Of a DNA stretch of 64,000 bases, positions 38,660 through 46,984 are shown one piece after another. Both the position numbers and the translations under genes were made by a program. Position 1 is the stretch's first letter; the number at the start of each line of letters is the position of its first letter. The notes under the pieces were generated by a model. The model made no database searches and had not been told where the DNA came from. It saw only the letters and a program-made list of their open reading frames with translations. Location: contig WTGJ01000020.1 in NCBI GenBank assembly GCA_011523615.1, forward strand, positions 191,511 to 255,510. Direction: 5' to 3'. Origin of the DNA: Chloroflexota bacterium. Its GTDB lineage: Bacteria > Chloroflexota > Anaerolineae > Aggregatilineales > Phototrophicaceae.

Positions 38660-39742
38660 ATGCGCCGTAAGATCCTGCTCACCATTTGCACCTTGCTGGC
38701 CATACCGATGATGGCGGTTTCGGCCCAGGAATCTGTTTGGCAAACCATCGCCGTTCCCGAAGGCGTTTGCGCTCGCGGCACCCCTTATTCCTTCTTCCAT
38801 CGTGAGGGCAGCAGCGAAGATCTCCTCATCTTCTTCGAGGGTGGCGGCGCGTGTTGGGACGGCGCAACCTGCCAATTCGGTGCGGATTACACTTCCGGTG
38901 GGCCGCTCTTCAAAGATACGGTCTATTTCCCGGGCGATGAAGAAGCTCGTGGCATATTCAGTTTGGAACACGAAGCCAACCCCTTCGCGGAATATGACAT
39001 CGTCTACGTCCCCTACTGCAGTGCGGATGTGCATACCGGCAGTGCCCAGAGGGTCTACCAGGTGCCCGAGAATTCGCTCTCGAGACGGGCGTATCCTGTG
39101 CGCATCCATCACCAGGGCGCAGTTAACGCAGCAGCGGTGCTGGCCTGGACCTACGAACATTATGCTGAGCCCAGCAGCGTCGCTCTGTTGGGTTGCAGTG
39201 CCGGTTCTTACGGCGCCATCTACCACGCCCATGACATCATGTCCCAGTACCCGGATGTGCGGGTCACCCATCTTTCCGATGCCGGTGTCGGCCATGTACC
39301 CCCCGGCTGGCAGGCCTTCGAAAATTGGGCTTTCCTGGATCGCCTACCCGCCGCCATTCGCGAAGCCGGCCCGTTGACTTACGAGACATTTTCGCTGAAC
39401 GACCTATACAGCCACACCGCAGCTGCCTTCCCCCATCAGACTTTCGCCCAGTACACCACCGCCGCTGATGAGGTCCAGATTCGTTTCTACGCCATCCAGG
39501 GCGGCGATCCGAACGATTGGCCGCCGGGAATGCAAGCACGCCTGACGGAACTGATCACCACTGTCCCCAATTTCAATGGTTACATTGCGGGTGGCTCGGA
39601 GCACTGCATCTTGCCCGAACCCGAGTTCTACACGACAGAAGTCGCCGGGGTGAATTTCCGCGATTGGCTCGCGGCTCGCCTGGCTGGCGAAGCGACCGGT
39701 AACGTGATTTGTGATCTTGCGGGGGGCGAATGTTTCCCCTAA
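38660..39742 (+). CDS. Secreted pectinacetylesterase/NOTUM-like serine hydrolase
   Basis: A 360-residue exported alpha/beta hydrolase. A signal peptide ends AVSA before QESVW. The PAE/NOTUM pattern is clear: LLIFFEGGGACWDGATC, YVPYCSADVHTGS, the nucleophile elbow GCSAGSYG, SDAGVG and the terminal histidine in GGSEHCIL. These enzymes remove acyl groups: acetyl from pectin in plants, palmitoleate from Wnt in animals. The bacterial substrate is unknown, likely an acetylated polysaccharide or exopolymer. It starts at ATG 38660 after aggaga. The next gene, an amino-acid binding protein, has its own promoter. Confidence 0.9.
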   Translation: MRRKILLTICTLLAIPMMAVSAQESVWQTIAVPEGVCARGTPYSFFHREGSSEDLLIFFEGGGACWDGATCQFGADYTSGGPLFKDTVYFPGDEEARGIFSLEHEANPFAEYDIVYVPYCSADVHTGSAQRVYQVPENSLSRRAYPVRIHHQGAVNAAAVLAWTYEHYAEPSSVALLGCSAGSYGAIYHAHDIMSQYPDVRVTHLSDAGVGHVPPGWQAFENWAFLDRLPAAIREAGPLTYETFSLNDLYSHTAAAFPHQTFAQYTTAADEVQIRFYAIQGGDPNDWPPGMQARLTELITTVPNFNGYIAGGSEHCILPEPEFYTTEVAGVNFRDWLAARLAGEATGNVICDLAGGECFP

Positions 39743-39745
39743 ATA

Positions 39746-39754
39746 TGCTATGAT
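39746..39754 (+). promoter_or_regulatory. Extended -10 promoter of the amino-acid importer
   Basis: TGC-TATGAT forms an extended -10 about 100 bases before the ATG at 39853. The long leader that follows contains a GC-rich stretch but no riboswitch I recognise. Confidence 0.45.
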
Positions 39755-39852
39755 GGTCTTTCGTGCGCGGGGTCGAACGCGGCCCGTGTAGGTCAGCTAG
39801 TGGAATGCGTCCCGTTTCCCGACACAAGTTCATTGAGTAAGGAAGGAATGAA

Positions 39853-40626
39853 ATGTTCTCCAGAAACCAATTGATTGTCCTGTCACTCTTGGCATTGGCT
39901 ATGGCCTTGCCATTCACCGTCAGCGCACAGTACCCGCCGGATCTGGGCGGCCGTACCGTGACCGTCGCCGTGGAAAACGCTTACCCACCCTTCAACTTCC
40001 TGGATGAAGAAGGCAATGCCGTGGGTTGGGATTACGATGTGGTTGGCGCCATCTGCGAAATCGTCAATTGCGTGCCGGAATACGTGCAAACCAGCTGGGA
40101 TGGTATGATCCTTGCGGTTTCCAACGGCGAATTCGATATGGCGGCGGATGGCATCACGATCAAAGAAGATCGTGCCCAAATCGTCGATTATTCCTTCGGC
40201 TATGTCTCCCTTGTACAGCGGATGCTCGTCCGCACCGATGAAGACCGCTTCAGCACCGGCGAAGAATTCGCCGCTATGGAAGACCTGATCATCGGTGTGC
40301 AACCCGGGACGACCAACTGGTATGTCGCTGTAGAGCTAGTCGGGGAAGATCGCGTCGTCAGCTATGACATCTTCGCTGTAGCCATACAATCACTCATCTC
40401 CGGCGATGTGGATGGCGTTGTGATGGATGACGTCGCCGGTCAGGGCTACGTCGGTGCCAACCCAGAATCCGTTCAAATGTTGGATGATGCTCTCACTTCG
40501 TTGGAATACTTGGGATTCATTTTCCCGCAAGGAAGCGAATTAGTAGACGCTTTCAACGCCGGCCTTTTCGAACTCTCCCTTTCGGGCGAACTGCAAGAAA
40601 TCACCAACCGCTGGATGAGCCCGTAG
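39853..40626 (+). CDS. Amino-acid ABC transporter substrate-binding protein (SBP family 3)
   Basis: A 257-residue extracytoplasmic receptor. A signal peptide (LIVLSLLALAMALPF) ends VSA before QYPPD, again without a lipobox. Family 3 features: VAVENAYPPFNFLDEEGN, GWDYDVVGAICE, WDGMILAVSNGEFDMAADGITI and the IGVQPGTTNW hinge. A usual arginine that grips the amino-acid carboxylate is not evident (GITIKEDRAQ holds it in this subgroup), so the ligand type is uncertain. It is followed by a stem-loop and one permease. Confidence 0.93.
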   Translation: MFSRNQLIVLSLLALAMALPFTVSAQYPPDLGGRTVTVAVENAYPPFNFLDEEGNAVGWDYDVVGAICEIVNCVPEYVQTSWDGMILAVSNGEFDMAADGITIKEDRAQIVDYSFGYVSLVQRMLVRTDEDRFSTGEEFAAMEDLIIGVQPGTTNWYVAVELVGEDRVVSYDIFAVAIQSLISGDVDGVVMDDVAGQGYVGANPESVQMLDDALTSLEYLGFIFPQGSELVDAFNAGLFELSLSGELQEITNRWMSP

Positions 40627-40665
40627 TCTGACTGCGGTCTTTTTTCAGACGCAAAAACCATCATA

Positions 40666-40692
40666 GAGGCGCGCTTGCGTCGAGTGCGCCTC
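40666..40692 (+). other. Stem-loop between amino-acid binding protein and permease genes
   Basis: A 7-bp perfect GC-rich stem (gaggcgc with gcgcctc) closes a 13-base loop. A weaker stem (40626-40650) with an inner T-run precedes it. Together they could limit read-through from the binding-protein gene into the permease gene. Confidence 0.55.
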
Positions 40693-40710
40693 TGAAATGA
40701 TCGCAGAGCT

Positions 40711-41736
40711 GTGGCAAACATCCGCCGAGAACCAGATCGCGAAGCAGAGGTGTATCGCTGGCAGTGGCGCATCTCCGTTTTGGGCCGCGAGTTTCGCGTA
40801 GGCATCTTTCGCTACGAAACGAACCTCGCCTATTTCTGGCGCCTGGTGTTTCGTGGCCCCTGGAATTACTTGCTCATGGCGCTGTTTGGCGTCGCGATGG
40901 TGATGACCTTCGCCAATCAATACTGGTATCGCTTCGCATTCAACAAAATCTTGCCCGGTTTATGGGTCACGATACCCATCCCGCTCTACTCCTATTCCAT
41001 CGCTCTCATCATTGCAATTCTCATCGGCACTCTGCGCGCTTTCCCGCCGCAACCAGGACATGGATTGATGAGTGGTCTGTCTCACTTGATTCGCCTGGGC
41101 TTGCACCATGCCTTGACGTTCTATGTGGATTTCTTTCGTGGCATCCCCACCTTAATCCTGCTGATGTTTTTTGCCTTCGGTTTGATCTTTGCCGCGAAAG
41201 TGGAATTTTCCTGGTTCAAGATGAACAGCCGCTCGATCTTGTCTGCCATCATTCCATTGTCGATGGCCTACGGCGCTTTCATGTCGGAAACCGTTCGCGC
41301 AGGGATTCGCTCAGTTGACAAAGGTCAGCTGGAGGCGGCCCGCTCTCTGGGCATGCGGCCTCTGCTCATCATGCGAACCATCGTGTTGCCGCAAGCGCTC
41401 AAGGTGGTCACGCCGCCTCTGGGCAATGACTTCATCGCCATCATCAAAGATTCTTCATTGGTTGCGATCCTAGGCATCAATGATTTGACTCAACTAGCGC
41501 GCATCAATGCCAGCTCGAATTTCCGTTTTTTCCAGTTTTATCTCGTCCTGGCGCTTTTCTACCTTGCGCTGACCGTCTTCGCTACGATGATCGTCCGCTT
41601 CATGGATTCCGTACAAGGGGCCTATTTCTATTTTGTAGGTTTCCTCATCTTCTTCTGTTTCGTCCTGTATCCCTTCCGTTTTCCCATCGTCGAAGCCTTC
41701 AATGGCCTGTTCGGTACCCAGATCCGCGCGTATTGA
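40711..41736 (+). CDS. Amino-acid ABC transporter permease (HisM/GlnP family)
   Basis: A 341-residue permease with an unusually long N-terminal part (about 85 residues before the core). Core motifs: DFFRGIPTLILLMF, YGAFMSETVRAGIRSVDKGQLEAARSLG (EAA loop) and VVTPPLGNDFIAIIKDSSLVAILG. One to two extra hydrophobic helices follow the EAA domain near the C-terminus (FLIFFCFVLYPF). The start is GTG at 40711. No ATPase gene of the GlnQ/HisP type follows: the next gene is on the opposite strand, so the ATPase must be encoded elsewhere. Confidence 0.9.
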   Translation: MANIRREPDREAEVYRWQWRISVLGREFRVGIFRYETNLAYFWRLVFRGPWNYLLMALFGVAMVMTFANQYWYRFAFNKILPGLWVTIPIPLYSYSIALIIAILIGTLRAFPPQPGHGLMSGLSHLIRLGLHHALTFYVDFFRGIPTLILLMFFAFGLIFAAKVEFSWFKMNSRSILSAIIPLSMAYGAFMSETVRAGIRSVDKGQLEAARSLGMRPLLIMRTIVLPQALKVVTPPLGNDFIAIIKDSSLVAILGINDLTQLARINASSNFRFFQFYLVLALFYLALTVFATMIVRFMDSVQGAYFYFVGFLIFFCFVLYPFRFPIVEAFNGLFGTQIRAY

Positions 41737-41737
41737 C

Positions 41738-42913
41738 TCAGGGGCAACTGCCCTGCTGCAACACATAAGCATATTCCCAGCGATTGTCCAGCTCGTTGGA
41801 TTCGGTGATTTGCTTCTGCGAATCCACCGTGATCTCGATCAGATGTTTTTCCCCATAATAGGTATCCACCAACAGGTTCACGCGGAACCAGGGGGTATGC
41901 CCTCCTGCTGCCAGGAGCCCGAAATTCGGCGCCTGGAATTCCTGCCCAGCTTGATTGCGCACCTGCACATCGCGCACGCGGATCGACCCACCCCACTGAG
42001 TCGGCGCGTTGCCGCTATTGCGTACCCGAAAGCGCAAGACCCCCGGTTCACCACAGACCAAGGCGCCACCCTCGATTTCCGCTCCTTCGATGACCAGATT
42101 CGGGTATTGAGGCGGGACTGGCGTGGCAGTCGCGGGGGGTTGCGTGGGCAATGGCGGGCCATGATCGATGGGCAAATCCGGGTAAGGGCCCGTCAATTCC
42201 ACCAAACCCGAACCCGCCGCGCCATAGATCCAGCGCTCCTGACCGGCCAAAAAGATCTTGTACCATTCGCTCTCGGTGCGGGCAAAAACACGCACGGTTT
42301 CATCCTTTTGCAGGGTGCTCACCGGTTCAAACTGGATGGCAGGGCCCGTTCGCACATTCAATACATTGGTGAGGATTTTCGCCGTAACGACGTCTTGGGC
42401 GGTGCTGCGTGTCGGTACGGGCGTCGCCGTGGTGAAGACCGGAGTGAGCGATTCCGTTTTCCTCGTTTCCGCAGAGTCTCTTGCGGTGGGCACGGCTTCG
42501 GTCGCCGCTGCAATCACATCAAATCCAACCGGTGCCGATTCGACGCAGCTGCCATCCACGGTACAGACTGAGATTTTCAGCTCATGCTCCCCCAAACGAT
42601 CTGCTTGCCACCGCTCTTGGAGGGCGATGCGCGGCGCATCATCCGCGTTCGGCATCAAATAACGGCGGATGATTTCGCCATCGATGCTCATTTCCACGCG
42701 CTCGATATCTGCGTTGGCGTTCTCCACGACCGCGCTCAGGGCAACGTAAGCACCCAATTCCAGCAGGTCACCGGCATTGGGTGCCTCTACGCGGATCCAG
42801 GTACCCGCTGGCGTGGCCGTACCCTCTGCGAGCTTCGCCCTGTTTCCCTGATTCAGGTTACAAGCGGCAACCAGCCAAACCAAAGCGAACATCGCCAAAC
42901 CTTGACGAAGCAT
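41738..42913 (-). CDS. Lipoprotein with Ig-like, SH3 and CARDB domains
   Basis: A 391-residue surface lipoprotein. The signal peptide LRQGLAMFALVWLVAAC supplies a lipobox (VAAC). Next come an Ig-like region (about 30-125), a Thr/Pro linker (TPVFTTATPVPTRS), a bacterial SH3 domain (ILTNVLNVRTGPAIQ, to about residue 230), a second Pro/Thr linker, and a CARDB domain (EPGVLRFRVRNSGNAP to the end). Such modules bind peptidoglycan or extracellular ligands; no catalytic motif is present. An ATG at 42928 would add five residues. Its stop is one base from the permease stop on the opposite strand. Confidence 0.88.
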   Translation of the reverse strand: MLRQGLAMFALVWLVAACNLNQGNRAKLAEGTATPAGTWIRVEAPNAGDLLELGAYVALSAVVENANADIERVEMSIDGEIIRRYLMPNADDAPRIALQERWQADRLGEHELKISVCTVDGSCVESAPVGFDVIAAATEAVPTARDSAETRKTESLTPVFTTATPVPTRSTAQDVVTAKILTNVLNVRTGPAIQFEPVSTLQKDETVRVFARTESEWYKIFLAGQERWIYGAAGSGLVELTGPYPDLPIDHGPPLPTQPPATATPVPPQYPNLVIEGAEIEGGALVCGEPGVLRFRVRNSGNAPTQWGGSIRVRDVQVRNQAGQEFQAPNFGLLAAGGHTPWFRVNLLVDTYYGEKHLIEITVDSQKQITESNELDNRWEYAYVLQQGSCP

Positions 42914-42960
42914 TGCATCCTGCAGCATCCCATGCCAATGTGGGAATGGTATATCGATTT

Positions 42961-43224
42961 TCAGTCTGCGCTTGCCCCCTGCGCGTAAGGCGTCCCCACT
43001 TCCTGGACATCCACACGGATCCCTGCCAAATCTGCCGGGATTCGGTCTTCCTCAGCCAATTGATCCAGCGGCACTTTTCGCCGCACCAAAACGATCAGGG
43101 CAATCTCATCACTGAACTGACCGTCATCCTGCACCAGGCCGACCGCCACCCCCACCACGTTCGCCCGTTTCAACAATTGCGCTTCGTATTTTTCTTGTAC
43201 CGCACGAACCGCTTCTACGCTCAT
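42961..43224 (-). CDS. Small protein homologous to the N-terminal domain of the adjacent protease
   Basis: An 87-residue soluble protein. Its sequence parallels residues 1-85 of the next-door trypsin-fold protein: NVVGVAVGL versus NVVGHAIGY, DEIALIVLVRRKV versus DELALVALVREKI, then a short variable part and I-x-V/L-D-V-x-x-V-G at the end. The small protein starts at ATG 43224 after aagggga. It lies 45 bases downstream of the protease stop and is likely co-transcribed. It could be a free propeptide, inhibitor or chaperone of the protease, or an assembly partner. No membrane segment or signal peptide is present in either protein. Confidence 0.8.
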   Translation of the reverse strand: MSVEAVRAVQEKYEAQLLKRANVVGVAVGLVQDDGQFSDEIALIVLVRRKVPLDQLAEEDRIPADLAGIRVDVQEVGTPYAQGASAD

Positions 43225-43269
43225 CTCATTCCCCTTAACTCTCACGCTCTTCAACGGGAGCCGTCGCGA

Positions 43270-44379
43270 TCAACCAATCCGAACGTCGAGCGCATCCAAC
43301 ACGTTCCGAATCGGCGTGAAAAAAGAGCGCGTATCCGAACCGGCGAACAACAAACCTATCGCCAGGTTGCCGCCATCTTCGACGAGGATCGAGCCCGAAT
43401 CGCCCCCTTCACTGATCGCCTCCGTACCAAACTGGCCGACAAAATGGGCCGTCCGCATCCCTTGATTCGTGACATAGGCCACATCCACCGTGGCATTGAT
43501 CAAGACGATGCGCCCCCGGGTCAAACCCGTAGTTCGCCCAAATTTGCGGACGCGAAGATTCAGCGCCGGGTCGCGGCTGCCCTGGATGGAGCCAATATCC
43601 TGGATGTAGTTGGGGAACATGGCGGCATCACGTGGTTGGGCCAGGGCAGCATCCAAGCGATTGTTGTAACTGAATTCCGGTATGCGCTCCACAGGTTCCG
43701 GCGCTGGGTCAGGCTGCCTGTCGTCGTCATGGCGCCAAACCTGGGAGATCGCCCAGAGCGCTCTTCCACAACCGCGCCGCTGCGAACCCGGACCCACCGG
43801 CAGAACACCTCCCCCCGGTGGTGAAAGATCCGGCGAAGAATATCGCGGCGGTTTCTGATCGAGAAAGGTGAGCGGGATGAACCGTTTCAATGAAGCCACC
43901 CGGTCATCGGGCATACGACCACCATCGACATGGCCCGGCTGCACGATGGGATCCCCGACCACGGCGTCGTTGGCATTGGCCAGGACATGATTGTTGGAAA
44001 GCAACAAGATTTCGCCACTGCGCCGGTCCCGTACGCGCATCCCGAAAGTGCCCGCTGTGATCGCCAGGTGCCCCATGCTCACCCCACCCGGTATCTTGGG
44101 GCGGTGCCGCTTGCGTGAGCTCTGCTGGGCGACCACTTGACCGACGGCGACGACATCCAGGGGGATGTCATCCACCTGCCGCGGCAACAATTGGGAGGAA
44201 GGCAGCTGCCGCGGGCTGATCTTCTCTCTGACCAGCGCGACCAGCGCCAACTCATCAGTCGTGACCCCGCGCGAGATTTTATAGCCAATGGCATGGCCCA
44301 CCACGTTCTGTGTGCGCATCAGGTTGGCTTGCATTTCTTGTTGGATGCGATGTACGGCGCGCACTCTTTCAGCGATCAT
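43270..44379 (-). CDS. Trypsin-fold serine protease-like protein with N-terminal regulatory domain
   Basis: A 369-residue protein. Residues 1-85 are the domain shared with the small neighbour. Then comes a chymotrypsin-fold domain with candidate triad His in LSNNHVLANAND (about residue 130), Asp in NRLDAALAQP (about 248) and Ser in SEGGDSGSILVEDG (about 333). A Pro/Gly/Arg-rich insertion (PGGGVLPVGPGSQRRG) lies between the His and Asp. These proteins occur in several bacteria and resemble plant NAL1-type proteases; substrates are unknown. It lacks a signal peptide. It is divergent from the S41 protease gene. Confidence 0.85.
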   Translation of the reverse strand: MIAERVRAVHRIQQEMQANLMRTQNVVGHAIGYKISRGVTTDELALVALVREKISPRQLPSSQLLPRQVDDIPLDVVAVGQVVAQQSSRKRHRPKIPGGVSMGHLAITAGTFGMRVRDRRSGEILLLSNNHVLANANDAVVGDPIVQPGHVDGGRMPDDRVASLKRFIPLTFLDQKPPRYSSPDLSPPGGGVLPVGPGSQRRGCGRALWAISQVWRHDDDRQPDPAPEPVERIPEFSYNNRLDAALAQPRDAAMFPNYIQDIGSIQGSRDPALNLRVRKFGRTTGLTRGRIVLINATVDVAYVTNQGMRTAHFVGQFGTEAISEGGDSGSILVEDGGNLAIGLLFAGSDTRSFFTPIRNVLDALDVRIG

Positions 44380-44454
44380 GTGTACCGATCATGTTCTCCC
44401 CGGAATCTGGCCATCTCCCAGCATAAAGCGGCTGGCCAGCAACGCAACACCGCA

Positions 44455-44463
44455 TGATATAAT
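44455..44463 (+). promoter_or_regulatory. Extended -10 promoter of the S41 protease gene
   Basis: TGA-TATAAT is a perfect extended -10 element 28 bases before the ATG at 44491. It also lies close to the divergent protease start at 44379, so the region is shared. Confidence 0.6.
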
Positions 44464-44490
44464 GATTTCAAAGCGGTTGAGGAAGGGCTG

Positions 44491-46947
44491 ATGGCCATAC
44501 GAACCCAGGGCTGGTTCCTGCGTCTCTTGTTGTTCTCGGTAATTTCGCTCCTCTTCACCCACCCGACGGGCGCCCAGAGGGATCTTCCCCCAGCCGTCAT
44601 CGAAAATGACGAAGGCGGCGTCGCCATCATCAGCGGCAATCTCGAATACACGAACCTCAATTTCACCGTAGGCGTCGCCCAACCGATCATCATATTGGAA
44701 GATCAGGCGGGCTTCATCGACCGCAATCGTTACTACCTGTTCCCACCCGAATCGCAAACTCTGGGCCAACTCACTTCCGATTTTTTTGAGTCACCCGTCA
44801 GTTACAGTCTCTTGCTCCCCGTTGTACCCGCCGGTGCTTATCGTGATGTAGACCAGGACGGTAGATCCGACCGAGGAGTGCAAGTATTCGCCGTCGCCTA
44901 CTGGAACAATACTTACGGCGATCCCTTCCTGGAAGAGCGCGACTTGCACGGCGGCGGCTGGTCCGGGGCCTATGCTTCTACCATCGTCAGCCCGGATGCC
45001 GCGGATGAGGGCGAGATCATCGGCGGGAAAATGATCGTCTATGCACCGGATGATGAACAGGGTTTCCCCAATGGCTTCGGCGCCGATGGCCTGCTCTTCA
45101 CCGATGATGACCCCATCGTGCGTTTGCCCGCAGGCTACACCCTGGTCAATTTGGACCGCGAACCCTTCCGTTTCGATCGCGCGCGCGAGCAAGTCATCCA
45201 CTTGCATGAGCCAGAAGGTGCCGCTCTCGTCGATTTCTCTTCGCTCAGCTACACCGCCGCCTTCGATGAAATGGTGGCGATGTTCCGCAAAGAGTATGCC
45301 TATTCGGAATTCAAGCAGTTGGAGTGGGATGCTCTTGCGGATCGATTCCGCGCTCGCTTCATCGTCGCCGACCGCAACAACAGCGCTCAGGAATATCTCC
45401 TCGCCTTGCGGGATTTCTACTGGTCGATCCCCGATGGCCATATGACCTTCCCCATCTCCGGCCCACTCGGGCAAATCTTTCAATCTGAAGTCGCCGGCGG
45501 CATCGGCATCGGCCTGCGCGAGTTGGATGACGGCCGGATGTTGGTCATCTACTTGTTGGAGGGAGGGCCCGCTCAACAGGCAGGAGTCGAACTCGGCGCC
45601 GAAATCTTGACCATCAACGATGAAGATATTGCCGACCGCGTCGCCAATACTCGTCCCTGGCAGGCGCCACACAGCACCGCACATAGCCTGCGCTTGATGC
45701 AGCTGCGTTACGCCACGCGCTTCCCGCCCGGCGCCACCGTCAGCCTGACCTATCGCAACCCCGGCGAAAACGAAGTTCGTTCGCTCCGGCTGAATACGGC
45801 CCTGGAATACGAGAGCCTGTTTTACAGCGAGAGCAGCGAAGCTCAATCCGAAGGCAACTTGCCGGTCGACTTTCGCTTCCTCGCTGATGGCATTGCCTAT
45901 GCGAGCATCCATAGCTTTTCCGATAACGACGTCCTCACCATCCAACTCTGGGAACGGCTGATGCGCTCCATGCGCAGGCAAAACACGCAGGCCCTGATAC
46001 TGGACATGCGTCAGAATGGCGGCGGCTATACCTTCCGCGCCGCTCAGATGGCCGCCCATTTCTTCGCAGAGCCGCTCCAATTGCGCCAGGCCGGTACCTA
46101 TGACGATGCCCTGGATGAGTTTTATTTTGACCCACGTGGGGTGCTGCAAATGTATTTACCTGACGAAGATTTGCGCTTTTACGGCGAAATCATCGTCCTC
46201 GTGGGCCCCAATTGTGCCAGCGCTTGCGAATATTTTTGCGATTTCATGACGCGCCAGGGCCGTGCCACCGTCATCGGTCAATATCCGACGGCTGGCATGG
46301 GCGCCGGTCAGAAACGCTTCCTGATGCCGGGCGGCCTCTCCCTGCAATTTTCCGCCGCTCGCTACGTCGACTTCGAAGGGAACATCATCGTCGAAGGCAT
46401 CGGGGTGCGGCCGAATGTGCGCGTACCGATCACCCAGGAAACGACGATGGCCACCATCCGCGGGGAAGACCCGGTCCTCGCAACCGCACAGGCGTTTCTC
46501 AGCAATCCAGACCGCTTCGAGATCATACAACACGATCCCGTCGCGGATCCCAGCATGTTGCCGGATACCACCCTGCCGAACGCCCCACCCCCCACGGTCG
46601 ACATCCTGATCGATGATGAGCCACAACCCATCGCCGCGGGAGACTTCATCATCGAAGAGATTCGGCCGGGTGAGCGGGTGCAGTATTCCATCACCTTGCA
46701 CCCCAGTCAAGTCATCAGCCTCTGGGTGAGCAGCATGACCCTCGATCCCGTCATCCGTCTGTACAGCGAAGGAGGCGCTCTGTTGGCAGAAAATGACAAC
46801 CAGAACGCGAATACGCTGGATGCGGCTCTCCTCGATCTCAGCTTCCCGACAGAATGGCCGGTGATCGTAGAGGTGGGCAGTCGAAATGACAGCGGTTTTG
46901 GGCAATACACCCTGCGCGTCCTCGCCGATGAGCCACCCAAGCCGTAG
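44491..46947 (+). CDS. Secreted S41 (C-terminal processing/tricorn-core-like) peptidase with PPC domain
   Basis: An 818-residue exported protease. A signal peptide ends TGA before QRDLP. Residues about 30-240 form a unique N-terminal beta-rich domain. A PDZ domain (about 330-400) contains GIGIGLRELDDGRM and AQQAGVELGAEILTINDED. The catalytic core has LILDMRQNGGGY, the nucleophile serine in PNCASACEYF (about 575) and a lysine in GAGQKRFLM (about 608). The last 100 residues are a PPC-like beta-sandwich (GERVQYSITL, DPVIRLYSEGGALLAENDN) typical of secreted bacterial proteases. It precedes the C39-type gene by 37 bases and may be co-transcribed with it. Confidence 0.9.
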   Translation: MAIRTQGWFLRLLLFSVISLLFTHPTGAQRDLPPAVIENDEGGVAIISGNLEYTNLNFTVGVAQPIIILEDQAGFIDRNRYYLFPPESQTLGQLTSDFFESPVSYSLLLPVVPAGAYRDVDQDGRSDRGVQVFAVAYWNNTYGDPFLEERDLHGGGWSGAYASTIVSPDAADEGEIIGGKMIVYAPDDEQGFPNGFGADGLLFTDDDPIVRLPAGYTLVNLDREPFRFDRAREQVIHLHEPEGAALVDFSSLSYTAAFDEMVAMFRKEYAYSEFKQLEWDALADRFRARFIVADRNNSAQEYLLALRDFYWSIPDGHMTFPISGPLGQIFQSEVAGGIGIGLRELDDGRMLVIYLLEGGPAQQAGVELGAEILTINDEDIADRVANTRPWQAPHSTAHSLRLMQLRYATRFPPGATVSLTYRNPGENEVRSLRLNTALEYESLFYSESSEAQSEGNLPVDFRFLADGIAYASIHSFSDNDVLTIQLWERLMRSMRRQNTQALILDMRQNGGGYTFRAAQMAAHFFAEPLQLRQAGTYDDALDEFYFDPRGVLQMYLPDEDLRFYGEIIVLVGPNCASACEYFCDFMTRQGRATVIGQYPTAGMGAGQKRFLMPGGLSLQFSAARYVDFEGNIIVEGIGVRPNVRVPITQETTMATIRGEDPVLATAQAFLSNPDRFEIIQHDPVADPSMLPDTTLPNAPPPTVDILIDDEPQPIAAGDFIIEEIRPGERVQYSITLHPSQVISLWVSSMTLDPVIRLYSEGGALLAENDNQNANTLDAALLDLSFPTEWPVIVEVGSRNDSGFGQYTLRVLADEPPKP

Positions 46948-46984
46948 CATCATCCTTTAGCCGAAAGCAGCGCTGGAGCCCAAT

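Noticed and set aside
39755-39852. Riboswitch or small RNA in the leader of the amino-acid binding protein gene
   Set aside because: The GC-rich leader of about 100 bases shows no known riboswitch core (for example no glycine, lysine or T-box consensus).
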